DNA from: Asparagopsis taxiformis
Lineage: Eukaryota; Rhodophyta; Florideophyceae; Bonnemaisoniales; Bonnemaisoniaceae
DNA length: 64,000 bases
Reading direction: 5' to 3'
Assembly: GCA_030407315.1 (NCBI GenBank)
Contig: JALQPE010002984.1
Span: 1-64,000 of the forward strand
In this document: piece by piece, positions 38,891-49,700 of the stretch
Numbering within the stretch: the stretch's first letter is position 1
How the letters are laid out: each line of letters starts with the position of its first letter
The notes under the pieces: model-generated
Databases searched by the model: none
What the model saw: only the letters and a program-made list of their open reading frames with translations
What the model was told of the DNA's origin: nothing
Made by a program: the position numbers and the translations under genes

Positions 38891-39492
38891 ATGGATTATC
38901 ATGGAAGTACGTCAGGAAACAACTCAAGCTCCAACGGGAGGAGCAAAACATGCCCACCCGCTATCTTCGAAACTATTGCGCACCCAATATTGGATTCGGT
39001 GGATCCAGCCGAAGCAGTGAAATTTCTTCGTGACAGAAATCGTTATGAAATGAAGATGTCACAGAATAACAGTGACGGAAATAACGTCAAACCAGCCTCT
39101 TATAGAGTCTCAATAGACCCAACAGTGCTGTCATCCATGTACGAATTTGGATTCTTTGACAACATTGCACCAGGAGTGGATATGCGATACTTATCCGAAG
39201 CTCATATTAAGGCATGCATTGAACAAATTGCAATGTCTCAGATGTCTACATCTGTCAACTCTACGCTATTACAAATGCGATCATGTCCATTCGAATGAAC
39301 ATGAAAATACGCAGTGCACGATCGCGAGTATATCAACTGGCGATTGATTTCTCCAGACAACTGGAAGATATCGGATACGGAGATTTCAAAGCGAGAAATC
39401 CCACAATGGCGACGAAACTATTCGCGCAGAGACTGCATCCAAAGCACTCAAGATACAAATTCAGAATGATTTTGAATTCATTCCTGAAATGA
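38891..39492 (+). pseudogene. gag: Gypsy-2 Gag, N-terminal part with frameshifts
   Basis: The frame from ATG 38891 reads MDYHGSTSGNNSSSNGRS and a helical domain, and breaks near 39272 where one A seems missing (CAAATGCG for CAAAATGCG). The second piece reads AIMSIRMNMKIRSARSRVYQ and breaks near 39440, again one base short. The protein then continues as IPEMKTNWKGFLKHVSEQ in the frame of the large pol ORF. By family it is the particle-forming capsid protein. Confidence 0.75.
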
Positions 39493-42400
39493 AAACAAAT
39501 TGGAAAGGATTTCTAAAACACGTCTCAGAACAAGCCGAGATCATCGATAGAGCACAGGATTGCGCAAGCCTGAGTAATAACTCTGGACATCCGAGCTCAT
39601 CACATAAACCTGACAAGAGTTCTAGCAGCTCAACTCGTTCTAATGGAAAGTCTACGAAAGACAAGGCTGCAAAATCAACCGAACGACTACCGCAGTGCAT
39701 CAACCCTAGTTGTAATGCACGACACTACCTTCGCAACTGCACTAACACGCCTGAAGAGGACAAGGCGAGGTTAATGAGCGAATGGAGACAACGTTATAAG
39801 CAACCGTCAAGAGAACCCAGCAGAGGTATGACGAGACACATTGCACAACAACGAACTGACGACAGTTCGATGATTGACACTATATTTGCAGGTGTGGAAA
39901 CACGACCGTCATGTGCCGATATAGGCAGCTGCATCAACCTAATGCCTCCAGATTTATTTTCTAAACTATCAGAAAAAGGAGCAACAATGCAGGTGGAGAG
40001 CTTCGATACGAATAGGAAGTTCGAGATGGCAGTCAGTGAGGACACCAACGGAAGAAAGGTTTTCATAGAATGCGACAAAAAGACAACCCTTGACATTCAA
40101 CTAAATGTCAGACATGCATCGTCATTAACGATACGTAATGTCACATGGTTTGTTGCTACTCGTCCCGCAAACGACCCTCTACTTTGCAGAGACCTTTTGA
40201 AAGCACTTGGATTAGATGCGAAAGCAGCCTTAGCTGCTGCCTGTGAAACATTCAATGGACAAGTTGACGCTGAGCAACTTCTCTCTGATCAGGATTACCC
40301 AGACGGAAGTATCGCACGACTATTGTCAGAGAATGGAGTATATCACAATGGTCACTACCCAGACGAGACCGATGACTGTGAATCAGTATACTTAGAGATT
40401 GGGATTGACAAGGATAATGACATACAGACAGCATTTGACAAAATGCTACATGACGCCAAGTCGAATGGAATGTCAACTGGCGGTGCAGAAACCCTTGAAA
40501 AAATCTTGCACGAGTATCGTGACGTCTTCAGGATACGTCTTGGAAACGATCCACCGGCTAAAGTTGAGCCGATGAAAGTTGTGCTTAGACCACAAGCACA
40601 GGGCATAATAACCAAATCCAGGCGATATAGCCCGGAACAGCGAGATTATCTAACGCGTTTTTTAAAACGTGCTAAACAGTATGGGTTCATCACGGAGAAT
40701 AAGAATGCGACGTGGGCTGCAGCACCTTTACTAGTCCTCAAGCCCAAGTCCAAAAAATACCGTCTTACCTTCGATTACCGACCCGTTAATGCTGCTACAA
40801 TTTCTATAGGTTGGCCTATGCCACACCTAGAAAGCGAATGTGTAGACTTCGCTGGAAGCACATGCTTTGCTTCCATCGATTTTTGCTCAGGTTACTGGCA
40901 ACTACCCCTACACAAAGACAGCCAAAGCGCTCTAAGCTTCATCACCCACGAAGGTGTTTGGCAACCGACACGCACACCTCAAGGAGCCAAGAACTCCGCG
41001 TGTAACTTTCAATCACGTGTGGAACCATGTTTTATTGCCATTCGAAAACATGTCAAGGCATGGCAGGACGACTTCATCCTACATCATAAAGATGAGAATG
41101 GGCTAATGGACACACTACGGTGCTTTCTGCAGATATGCAGAGACAGGAATCTAAAGATTTCCGCCACCAAATCAACACTATTCACATCATCAGTGAAATG
41201 GTGTGGTCGAATTATCGACAAAGATGGAGTTCAATTTGATCCAAGCAATTTATCTGGACTAATGAACATCACATCACCACAGACAGCAGGAGAACTATCT
41301 CAGTATATATACTGTCTACAATGGATGTCACAATCCATACCGGATTTCGCCAACCGCATAAGCTGCCTGCGTAACGTCCTGGAAGAAGCTTATACAAAAT
41401 CGGGGAAACGCACCAAGAAATCCATCGCAAGCATACCATTATCCAGCCTGTCATGGGGCAGACAACATGACAAGTCATTTCTTGAACTACAAGACAGCCT
41501 CAGACAATCGGTTAGACTTGCTCATCCAGATTCAAAAATGCACAAATGCATCTACACTGACGCCTCTGATAATTACTGGGCAGCTGTGGTTACACAATGC
41601 CTTGCAGCGGAGTTAAACAAACCGCTAGAAGACCAACGGCACCAGCCACTTGCTTTCATAAGCTCATCCTTTAAGGACAGCGAGCTACATTGGTCAACAT
41701 ATGAGAAGGAAGGATTTTCCATATATCAAGTATTCAAGCGCTTAGACTACCTCTTGCTTGGAAGCATACCTTCACATGTCTACACGGATCATCGAAATCT
41801 GTTGTTCGTGTATAACCCTATGAGCATCGAACCAGCCATGGGAAGACACATAGTGAATAAGGTACAGCGCTGGGCTTTATTTCTATCAAGATTTCACTAC
41901 ACTATCGAGCATATAGCAGGTGATTCCAATGTCATGGCTGACATAATGACGAGATGGTTTGTCGGGTATCGACGAAAGAAGCTCACTTCAAAGATAACTG
42001 CCGTCAGGAAGACACACGGCCATACAGAAGACATCGTGCCATCACCTTTATCAAGCTCATTTATCTGGCCTACTCCAGATACTATCCGGAAATCACAGCA
42101 ACACCACATTCAGGACAAACCGAATGGAGGTAAGCTGCATGATCAAGGATTGGTTATAACCAAGAAAAGGATTTGGATACCACAACAGGATGTGCAACTA
42201 CAAATGAAGTTGCTGGTAATATCACACTGTGGACAAAACGGTCACAGAGGTTCCACGGCCACCATTAATATCTTGTCCGAGAACTATTGGTGGAATACGA
42301 TGACGAACGACTGCAAAGTATTCGTACAAAATTGTATACATTGCATCATGTCCTACACAGGACAGCGCATTCCTCGCCCACTTGGAAGCAGCGAGATCGC

Positions 42401-43562
42401 CACGCGACCCAATCAAATCCTACATTTCGATTATCTATATATGGGAAGAGGAAACACGGGAGACAGATATGTTCTCATACTACGTGACGGATTCTCATGT
42501 TATACCTGGCTCTGCATTGCCAAAGCAGCAGATGCAGAAACAGTGGTAGAGTCCATTGCTAAATGGATTGAAATATTTTCAGCTATGGATGTTTGGATAT
42601 CCGATCAAGGAAGTCACTTCAAGAACCAAGTCATGACACAACTGGCAAAAAGGCATTACATTAGGCATCACTTCACTGTGGCATACTCACCATGGAGCAA
42701 TGGGGCAGTCGAAAGATGTTGCCGGGAGGTACTAAGGGCAACGACAGCGCTAATGTCGGAGCTGCGACTAGCGCCTCAGGACTGGCCGGATGTTATATCA
42801 CTAATACAAAAGATCATTAATGAATCTCCTGTAGAGAGACTTGGAAAACGAGAAGATGGTATCTTTAGATCACCATTGGAAGTGATGACTGGAATCAAGC
42901 CAGCACGAACTAATCCGACATCCAGTATGAAGTGTGGAGATAACTCACTTTCACTATCCGAATGTCAGCGGATTGCAAATATTGACCGCTTACAGTTTGC
43001 CCTAGCAAACATGCACAAGAATGTATCGGAAAAGATCCGAGCAAACCGAGCGAGACAAATCAAAATACATAATGAAAGGACAAACATTATACACCCCTCA
43101 TTCAGCATTGGAGACTTTGTGCTTGTCAGAAAAGCGCATAACAAAGGACACAAACTTGCATTTAAATGGCAAGGACCAAAAAGGATAACTAAGGTTATCA
43201 ACAGTTTGGTATACGAGGTAACAAGTTTGACAAATGGTCAAACAGAAATTGTACATGCGACGCGCATTTGCATCTATAGATGTGACATGGATGGTATTGA
43301 ACCTTCTAAGGGCATACTTAATCACGCTGCGCACACTGAAGCTGAATACGAGGACATAAAATGTCTTAGACAGATCAAGAAACATGGAGATACAATCAAG
43401 ATATTAGTCGAATGGGAAGGATTACCGGACACATGTGACTACACATGGGAACCTGTCGAAAATCTATTTGAAGACATACCTGAGATGCTCATGGAATATC
43501 TCCGCCATGAAAACAATAGCATCGCAAGGAGAGCCATAGCTTCCTTATCAAAGAGCAAATGA
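39489..43562 (+). CDS. pol: Gypsy-2 Gag C-terminus and Pol polyprotein with chromodomain
   Basis: 1357 codons. A gag zinc knuckle CINPSCNARHYLRNC lies at about residue 76. The protease region has an atypical ADIGSCINLMP. RT: KKYRLTFDYRPVN, FASIDFCSGYWQLPL and the catalytic AWQDDF at about residue 525. RNase H: IYTDASDNYWAAVV, then VYTDHRNLLFVY. Integrase: zinc domain SHCGQNGHRG ... CIHC, then LHFDYLYMG, WISDQGSHF and GAVERCCRE. The GDFVLVRKA motif follows, and a C-terminal chromodomain (ILVEWEGLPDTCDYTWEPV). By family the chromodomain steers integration to modified histones. Confidence 0.93.
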   Translation: MKTNWKGFLKHVSEQAEIIDRAQDCASLSNNSGHPSSSHKPDKSSSSSTRSNGKSTKDKAAKSTERLPQCINPSCNARHYLRNCTNTPEEDKARLMSEWRQRYKQPSREPSRGMTRHIAQQRTDDSSMIDTIFAGVETRPSCADIGSCINLMPPDLFSKLSEKGATMQVESFDTNRKFEMAVSEDTNGRKVFIECDKKTTLDIQLNVRHASSLTIRNVTWFVATRPANDPLLCRDLLKALGLDAKAALAAACETFNGQVDAEQLLSDQDYPDGSIARLLSENGVYHNGHYPDETDDCESVYLEIGIDKDNDIQTAFDKMLHDAKSNGMSTGGAETLEKILHEYRDVFRIRLGNDPPAKVEPMKVVLRPQAQGIITKSRRYSPEQRDYLTRFLKRAKQYGFITENKNATWAAAPLLVLKPKSKKYRLTFDYRPVNAATISIGWPMPHLESECVDFAGSTCFASIDFCSGYWQLPLHKDSQSALSFITHEGVWQPTRTPQGAKNSACNFQSRVEPCFIAIRKHVKAWQDDFILHHKDENGLMDTLRCFLQICRDRNLKISATKSTLFTSSVKWCGRIIDKDGVQFDPSNLSGLMNITSPQTAGELSQYIYCLQWMSQSIPDFANRISCLRNVLEEAYTKSGKRTKKSIASIPLSSLSWGRQHDKSFLELQDSLRQSVRLAHPDSKMHKCIYTDASDNYWAAVVTQCLAAELNKPLEDQRHQPLAFISSSFKDSELHWSTYEKEGFSIYQVFKRLDYLLLGSIPSHVYTDHRNLLFVYNPMSIEPAMGRHIVNKVQRWALFLSRFHYTIEHIAGDSNVMADIMTRWFVGYRRKKLTSKITAVRKTHGHTEDIVPSPLSSSFIWPTPDTIRKSQQHHIQDKPNGGKLHDQGLVITKKRIWIPQQDVQLQMKLLVISHCGQNGHRGSTATINILSENYWWNTMTNDCKVFVQNCIHCIMSYTGQRIPRPLGSSEIATRPNQILHFDYLYMGRGNTGDRYVLILRDGFSCYTWLCIAKAADAETVVESIAKWIEIFSAMDVWISDQGSHFKNQVMTQLAKRHYIRHHFTVAYSPWSNGAVERCCREVLRATTALMSELRLAPQDWPDVISLIQKIINESPVERLGKREDGIFRSPLEVMTGIKPARTNPTSSMKCGDNSLSLSECQRIANIDRLQFALANMHKNVSEKIRANRARQIKIHNERTNIIHPSFSIGDFVLVRKAHNKGHKLAFKWQGPKRITKVINSLVYEVTSLTNGQTEIVHATRICIYRCDMDGIEPSKGILNHAAHTEAEYEDIKCLRQIKKHGDTIKILVEWEGLPDTCDYTWEPVENLFEDIPEMLMEYLRHENNSIARRAIASLSKSK

Positions 43563-43604
43563 CTATGAAATGTTCTGCTTCCAAGGAAACAAAACATGGG
43601 GCAG

Positions 43605-44015
43605 TGTAGACATTTGCACCTGAAACTACAAGCTGATGAAATATCAGATGTGAAATTATTTTAACTTCAAGCTACTATGTAACGTACATATGCGTAGTAA
43701 CATTCACTAGCAGTGAATGAGTGGTTCACAACCATTTAGATGAATAACATAGAGTAGCATTTAAGATAGATCTCTCCTGAAGAATCAGAAGAGGAGAGCA
43801 GAGGAACAACATCGACTGATCATAATCATCGATACGCATCGATCTATCGAAGCGGGCGCGTGATAAGCGTCAACCCAAGAACAGTGGAACAGCCCATAGG
43901 CTTGTCTACAAAATAAACTCTGGTTCTAACCAGCGCGGATCCTAATCTGCATCGTGAAAACTCACACCAGTCTCCGGCTTTCATTTCCCGAGTCTTTTAC
44001 CAAAGTTCTGCTACA
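43605..44015 (+). repeat. Gypsy-2 3' LTR (411 bp)
   Basis: Differs from the 5' LTR by one A in GATGAAAATATC / GATGAAATATC. CATGGGGCAG just before it is a weak polypurine tract. Confidence 0.92.
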
Positions 44016-44019
44016 CATT

Positions 44020-44195
44020 GCAGTTTCAGCCGGTGATTCAATCAATCCCAGTCCAGCCCCGGTACAGGGGATGCCCCTCCAATTTTGGGTTGCGTACTGT
44101 ACCCTATACAGAAAGAGTCCCCGCCAACTACTCATCGTGCCTGCACTATCGTTTTGATGTTAAAATATCTTCTGCGCGTCTTGAAATTCTAATCC
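44020..44195 (+). repeat. 570-bp dispersed repeat, part 3 (right of gypsy-2)
   Basis: TGCAGTTTCAGCCGGTGATT through CTTGAAATTCTAA is the reverse complement of 51832-52012. It holds CCTCCAATTTTGGGTTGCGT and ends with the CTTCTGCGCGTCTTGAAATT block. Confidence 0.85.
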
Positions 44196-46723
44196 GCTTG
44201 TCGATCTCAAAACATCGATCATCGACTTGAAGCGACAGTGCACACAAGCATTTGATTGCATCGTTGCGACTCACAACTCATTCATCCCGACAATTCGCGT
44301 TCGACATCTGCGTGCGTGTTGCACAGTCTGCTGTCGGTCGCAATGCCGCCAACCACCTGACCTGCTCTGAAACGCAGTTCATCGCCCCATATCGCGCATA
44401 TCCCGCACAGCGTCGCGACAGCTTGGTTGTGTCGCCGTATGACTTGAATGGATACTCCAATAGATGATGATGTACGCGTTGAAAGACCATTTCCATACGT
44501 CCGTAGCGCTCTGTGTAGGCGTGACGTGCACAATGAGGCATCTAAAGTGGCGTTTGCACTGGCTGAATGGCATGCGTTGGTGCGTTCGTAGGTGACATGT
44601 CCATCAATGCAGACCACTATGGTTGTGGAACCGTTTTCTGGCTCTGAATGTAGGTACGGGGAAGATACAGTTTATGTTGGCAATCATCCCTCGCGTACGT
44701 CGCACATGAACGAGCACAGTGAGCGAGCGGGCAGCGCACATCCCATCTTGCAAACATCGCTAGGGATGAGAGGAAGAAAAATGCCCATTGGGCGTGTCCA
44801 CGGTTCGGGGATGGGTTTTGAGTAGCAGATATTGAATAGGGAAGGGTGTGATGATGGAGTAAGCGGATGCACCTGATTAGTTGGTTACGTGGTTGTGTTC
44901 CACCGCAATGGAGATGTACCTACATCGAGATGGGTAGAAGGGGTAGGGTGGCGAGGGTAGAAGCGATGAGACGGCCATGTAGTGTGTACGTACGATGGCC
45001 ATACGAGCATGGAACTGGGGTGTTGAAGAAGTTTAGGATGGACTGGAACCTGTCATCATTACACATGGTTATGGATTGCACTGCAGTACCATCATGCGCA
45101 GTATTTGTATGGATACTGGGAAGAAATCGATGCTAGCGCAGTGTGAGTAAATTATTCGTTCCCGAGGAACAACGATGCGTATATTAAGATTGTGCTGTTG
45201 GATCCATATCAACCAGCGCTGAAAGTAGAAACGAGTGAGCACAGCGCATGTGCAACAAGTTGACAAGTGGATGCGTCTAACGATACGTTGATGGATGTAG
45301 TGCGCAGTGTGGAACAGACAATGAACCAGCAAGTGTTGCAGTGCAAACGCTGACAAACGCATGTATCAGCACAATGACACCGAACGACACACATGACCAT
45401 CATGGTCACGTGACGCAATCGGCATCCGCCCTCACACGCAGTTGCAACAAATGTACCCAGCGCCTTGCTCACCTACTATCCGCACATACCACATGCTGCT
45501 GGGAACGGCGCGCGACGGGCGGATGGATGCACACACTTTTCGCCTGTTCACCGGTATCGCACATCCACTAGCAACAAGTTCAATCATCGCTCACGAGCAC
45601 AGCGCGAGTCAGCGTCCATCGCCACGACATTGCCAGCCGCAGTCCAGTCTGCAGCGCACTCATCGATCGCGCCCAGCACCGACACGTGTCATATCAATGA
45701 AAGTGCGAATGGCCGATTGAAGCGTCGAGTGTCACGCTGAACTGTTCGACACTCTCCGGCCATTCAGTAGTGTATATGTTGATTCCAGTGTCTCAGCTGA
45801 TGCGCCTGTCAGGTGATCATACAGCATTACACCATTAGATTTACAGTACCATACAAATTGTACCTCAACCGGACGCAGAACTGGCGGAGACCGCGATCAG
45901 TACAAGCGCCTCCAGCGATTACACCAAAACATTTCTCATATTTCCACGCAGCTCTACGCCGATTTTCGCTCCCATTCGCTCAGGCACCTCACATGCACAA
46001 CTCGCAATCTTGGTCATTGCGCAGACCGCTGTCGAGTTCGATTCGCCGTCACCGCCGCCCATCCGCCATGCTCCGACAAAGTCCACGCGATTTCCCATCC
46101 ATGCCCCATCCGGAGTGAACATCCATCCTCCGCCAACATCCCAATCACCCCATCATCGCCAGTTGCCTTTGGCCAGCAGCCCATACATCTTGCGTGGGCG
46201 AGTCTTCTCTACCTCATGTGTGCCACTTCATGTCTAACTGTTGGTTGTTCCACACGTCGGACATATTGATGCACCCAGAGTAGAAGTGGGCATCGTGTCG
46301 AGCGCACGTCGATTCGACCGAGTTGGTTCGACGCTTGCAGCTGCCATTTTCGAAGCTGTCTGCTGTGGCCCGCGCGTCGCCTTTCGTGTATGGAATGTGA
46401 ACGAGTGTGTGTGAATTGCGAAACGTTGCGAGATGCGCTGTATAGACTTCCTCCATTTTGTCAGCCTCCCTGTGAATTCACCAAATGCGCTTACCAGTCT
46501 CCTTGGGCCCACATCAAAAAGGTTGCACATTATTCTCGCAAGTCGAAATCCACTTATCATTTCGTCTTGCACATCTCACTCCATTTCGAAATATATTATC
46601 TGTGTCGCCCGCCGCCATCACAGCACGTCCGTTTCAATTGTAGCCTAATAAACTCCAACACCATGACTCCTACCTATATCTTTAGTCACCCAGTTTCAAT
46701 CTCATCATCTTTTTACCATCATT
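44196..46723. other. Intergenic between gypsy-2 and NLR2, doubtful ORFs only
   Basis: Many overlapping short frames on both strands, none with a family signature. Minus-strand frames at 44282-44617 and 46234-46572 are the longest. The latter lies just downstream of NLR2 on the same strand and could be an eroded small gene (MCNLFDVGPRRLVSAF...). I see no transposon ends, tRNA or CRISPR-like array here. Confidence 0.4.
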
Positions 46724-49700
46724 CTACCGTGCACTACTAGGACCTACAGCCCGCCTATTATTCTGACGATTCTTCGCCTCCACCACAGCATCCCGGATCT
46801 TCTCGGCAAATTGCATCTGCCCCGCTTTCTCCTCTTCACTTTCTCCATTCGTCACTTTCGCCTCGTTCTCGATACCAGTCACTCCGCTCAGCGACTGTAG
46901 AACTTGCAATACATCACGAACTTCATATTCCCGCTCACTCACCATTCGCTCCAGAAACCCTTCAGCAAAAAACACATTATCTCCCTTGTCGTTCTTGACC
47001 CCAAACAGCGATTTTTCGTCTCGGCAGTCATTCAGGGTCAATCGGTAGAACACCGGAATAATGATTATCTCTCTCTCGCCGCCAGCACGGAATCGCTCCA
47101 AAAAGCACATCAGCTCCTTCAGCGTCCATTTCCGTGCAGCATACTCTGGCGACAGTATCACAACTGCAATCTTCGCTGTTCGCATCGCCTTGATCATCTT
47201 TTCGGGTGCAATCTCCCCGGGCCGCAGCTCTGCCCGGTCCAGAAATACCTTGAAACCAAGTGTGACCAGTAGCTTGTACAACAGCAATGCGATGGTGAAC
47301 TTGTCGGTGCCGGCGTGGCTTATGAAGACGTCGTATACTTCATCTGGTTCAGAACCTGTGATTGTGTGCTGTGATGGGAGTGGTTGAGGATGAGGTTTGA
47401 GGAGTGGAAGAGGGGGTGTATTGCGTGGCGGGAGATTAGTGTTGTCAGTGATTAGATCCACATAGCACATACCCCTTCGCGATGTTGAAAGGAGTAATCG
47501 GCGTGTATTGGCGACGTAATGGGCTCCGTTCACATTATCCTCCATGGTGGCTATAGTGAAAGACGATTGGCCGTGTTCGTACTTGACATTTCGTGGAAAA
47601 TGGAAGGACCGTCCGTCAAACTGTTCATTGTAGACCAAGCGAGGGGATGCTGTGCCACTCGTTGCGGTACTATCGGCGTCCAGATGTGTTTCGTGGATGG
47701 GTTCTCCTGACGTTACATTCCAAGATATAGACTTTGTCCCAACAGTCGTTGTATTGTCGTCATTTGGGTTTGGGTTTGCGGCTGCGAAAGCTGAAATCAC
47801 ATTACCGTCTGAACTGAACGACAGTATTCCAACCTTTCGGGAAGGTCGAACTCCTGACGTGTTACTCAAATGGCCGGAACTGGTCAGAGCTGATGCGTCA
47901 TCCTGTTCATCACGTGTCGACAACAAAGCCCATTTCTCCAGATCAGAGAGCGAGTGCAAAACATTTCCATTCCGCGCGTCAACGATTTGCACAACACAAC
48001 TGCCAGAAACAGAATAGGCGACGAATCGCTGGTTGTTTGATATGGCCAGTGATTGTGGCGGATGCAAAAAATCATAAACGGGTATTTCGAAACTGGAAAT
48101 GACGCGATCGATGCGATCACACACGTCACACACGTTGCGTTTCTCCATCCGTTTCGACCTGGAATTGCACGTCAACATTGTTGTCCCATTCTCAGAAACT
48201 CCAAATCTCCAGACGCCCTGAAGAAATGCACCGACCGAATCGTCGCTGCAGTCGACTTGTCGCGCATCCCAAACTTGTACCCCATCGCCACTCATTATGA
48301 ATAGTTCCGGACCGTCTCCCAGACCGAACGAATCGAAAATTGAAGTTAGCGAAACAGGGAGAGTGTGCGCCAGTGACACGTCACGACCACCCTTCTCCAC
48401 CCGCCATATCCTTGTTTCCTTGGGGCCCATAGAATACAACAAGCGTTTATCACTACTGAACAGGACACAAACCACAGGATTGTAATATCCGTCAGGTGAT
48501 GTCCATAGTGGCTCACCACTTGGCACGTCCCAAAGCCGAACGCTTTTGTAATTCGACGACGACGCTGAGGCCAGTAGTCTCCCATCAGCGCTCAATGCCA
48601 CGCTGGTCACCCGTCCTTTCTGGCGCTCGAACACAGTGCCGCTCTCGTCAAAGCTTGTCGTATCCCATGTACGAATCGTTCCATCCCACGATCCAGACAC
48701 CATCACAGTTTCGCTTCCTCCCATTGCCAGCGAAGTCACTAGATCAGAATGCGCGGCGACAGTTCGAATTACTCTTCTGCTCGTTGTATCTAGAACCAGT
48801 AGTCGCCCTTTCTTGGTTCCTAGAACCACTTTCTTCGACGACGGTAACACTTGCATACAACCGATCTTCTCTCTCCAGTCTTCTACTTCTGCATGCATTG
48901 ATTGCAACTTCTTCTCTTTCCAGATTGTCACTTGTCCTCTTCTACTGCATGAATATATCAACCCCGAAGTGCGGTCGAAAAACACACCCACGATAGCACT
49001 ATCTTCTTCTTCAACCAGCATCCTCTTCACCCTCCCATCTCGACCATCCAACACCCAAATCTTCCCTCTCCACCCTCCCACAATCACTTCTTCCCCTCCC
49101 CCACTCACACACATGCTTAGTCCACCACCCTCGACCTCCAGTACACGTCGCAACAAGCTTCTCCCACTCGTCAACACCCCAGGCCCACAACGAGCCCAAG
49201 GCCGCTCCGCATATCTCTCAATACTACACAATATTCGCTCTACCAACCCACTCTCGCTCTCAACATCGCGCAATCGCCCAAATAGTTGAAACGTACATTC
49301 TTCTCGATTCTTCATACAATACGGCGCCATACAACGCTCCATTGCCCTCATGATAACGTACAAGTCACGGACTATTCTTCTCCCAATATCTGTCTTCTCT
49401 TCTTCTTCTAAATGCCTTCGTACCAGTTCCAGCTCGCTCATGACCTTCTGGAATGGTGCTCGCTCTTCATCCTTATTAATCTTCTCAGTCCATCGATAAT
49501 CCGTCAACAGCTTCAGCGCAGCACTCACCCGCCCAATTCCGAGCAGGTGTCGTACCACGTTCTCCCTCATGTACTTCTCCTCCGTCTTCAGTTCCCACCA
49601 TTTGTCTTCTTCACTCTCCGTACTCGCTCCTACTTCATTCGATGCATGATCTTCAGCAGCCCCTTGACTTGTCCGTAGTGATCCCCGGTATCCATCCACG

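Larger units (their letters stand above)
38375..44015 (+). mobile_element. Gypsy-2: complete Ty3/gypsy chromovirus-type retrotransposon
   Basis: 5641 bp with LTRs of 412 and 411 bp (one A in a run differs), TGTAG...CTACA ends, and CATT on both sides (38371-38374 and 44016-44019). The empty counterpart near 52.01 kb reads TTTCCATTGCAG, confirming the insertion. Order: gag, protease, RT, RNase H, integrase, chromodomain. Pol is open; gag has two one-base lesions. The near-identical LTRs indicate recent transposition. Confidence 0.93.
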
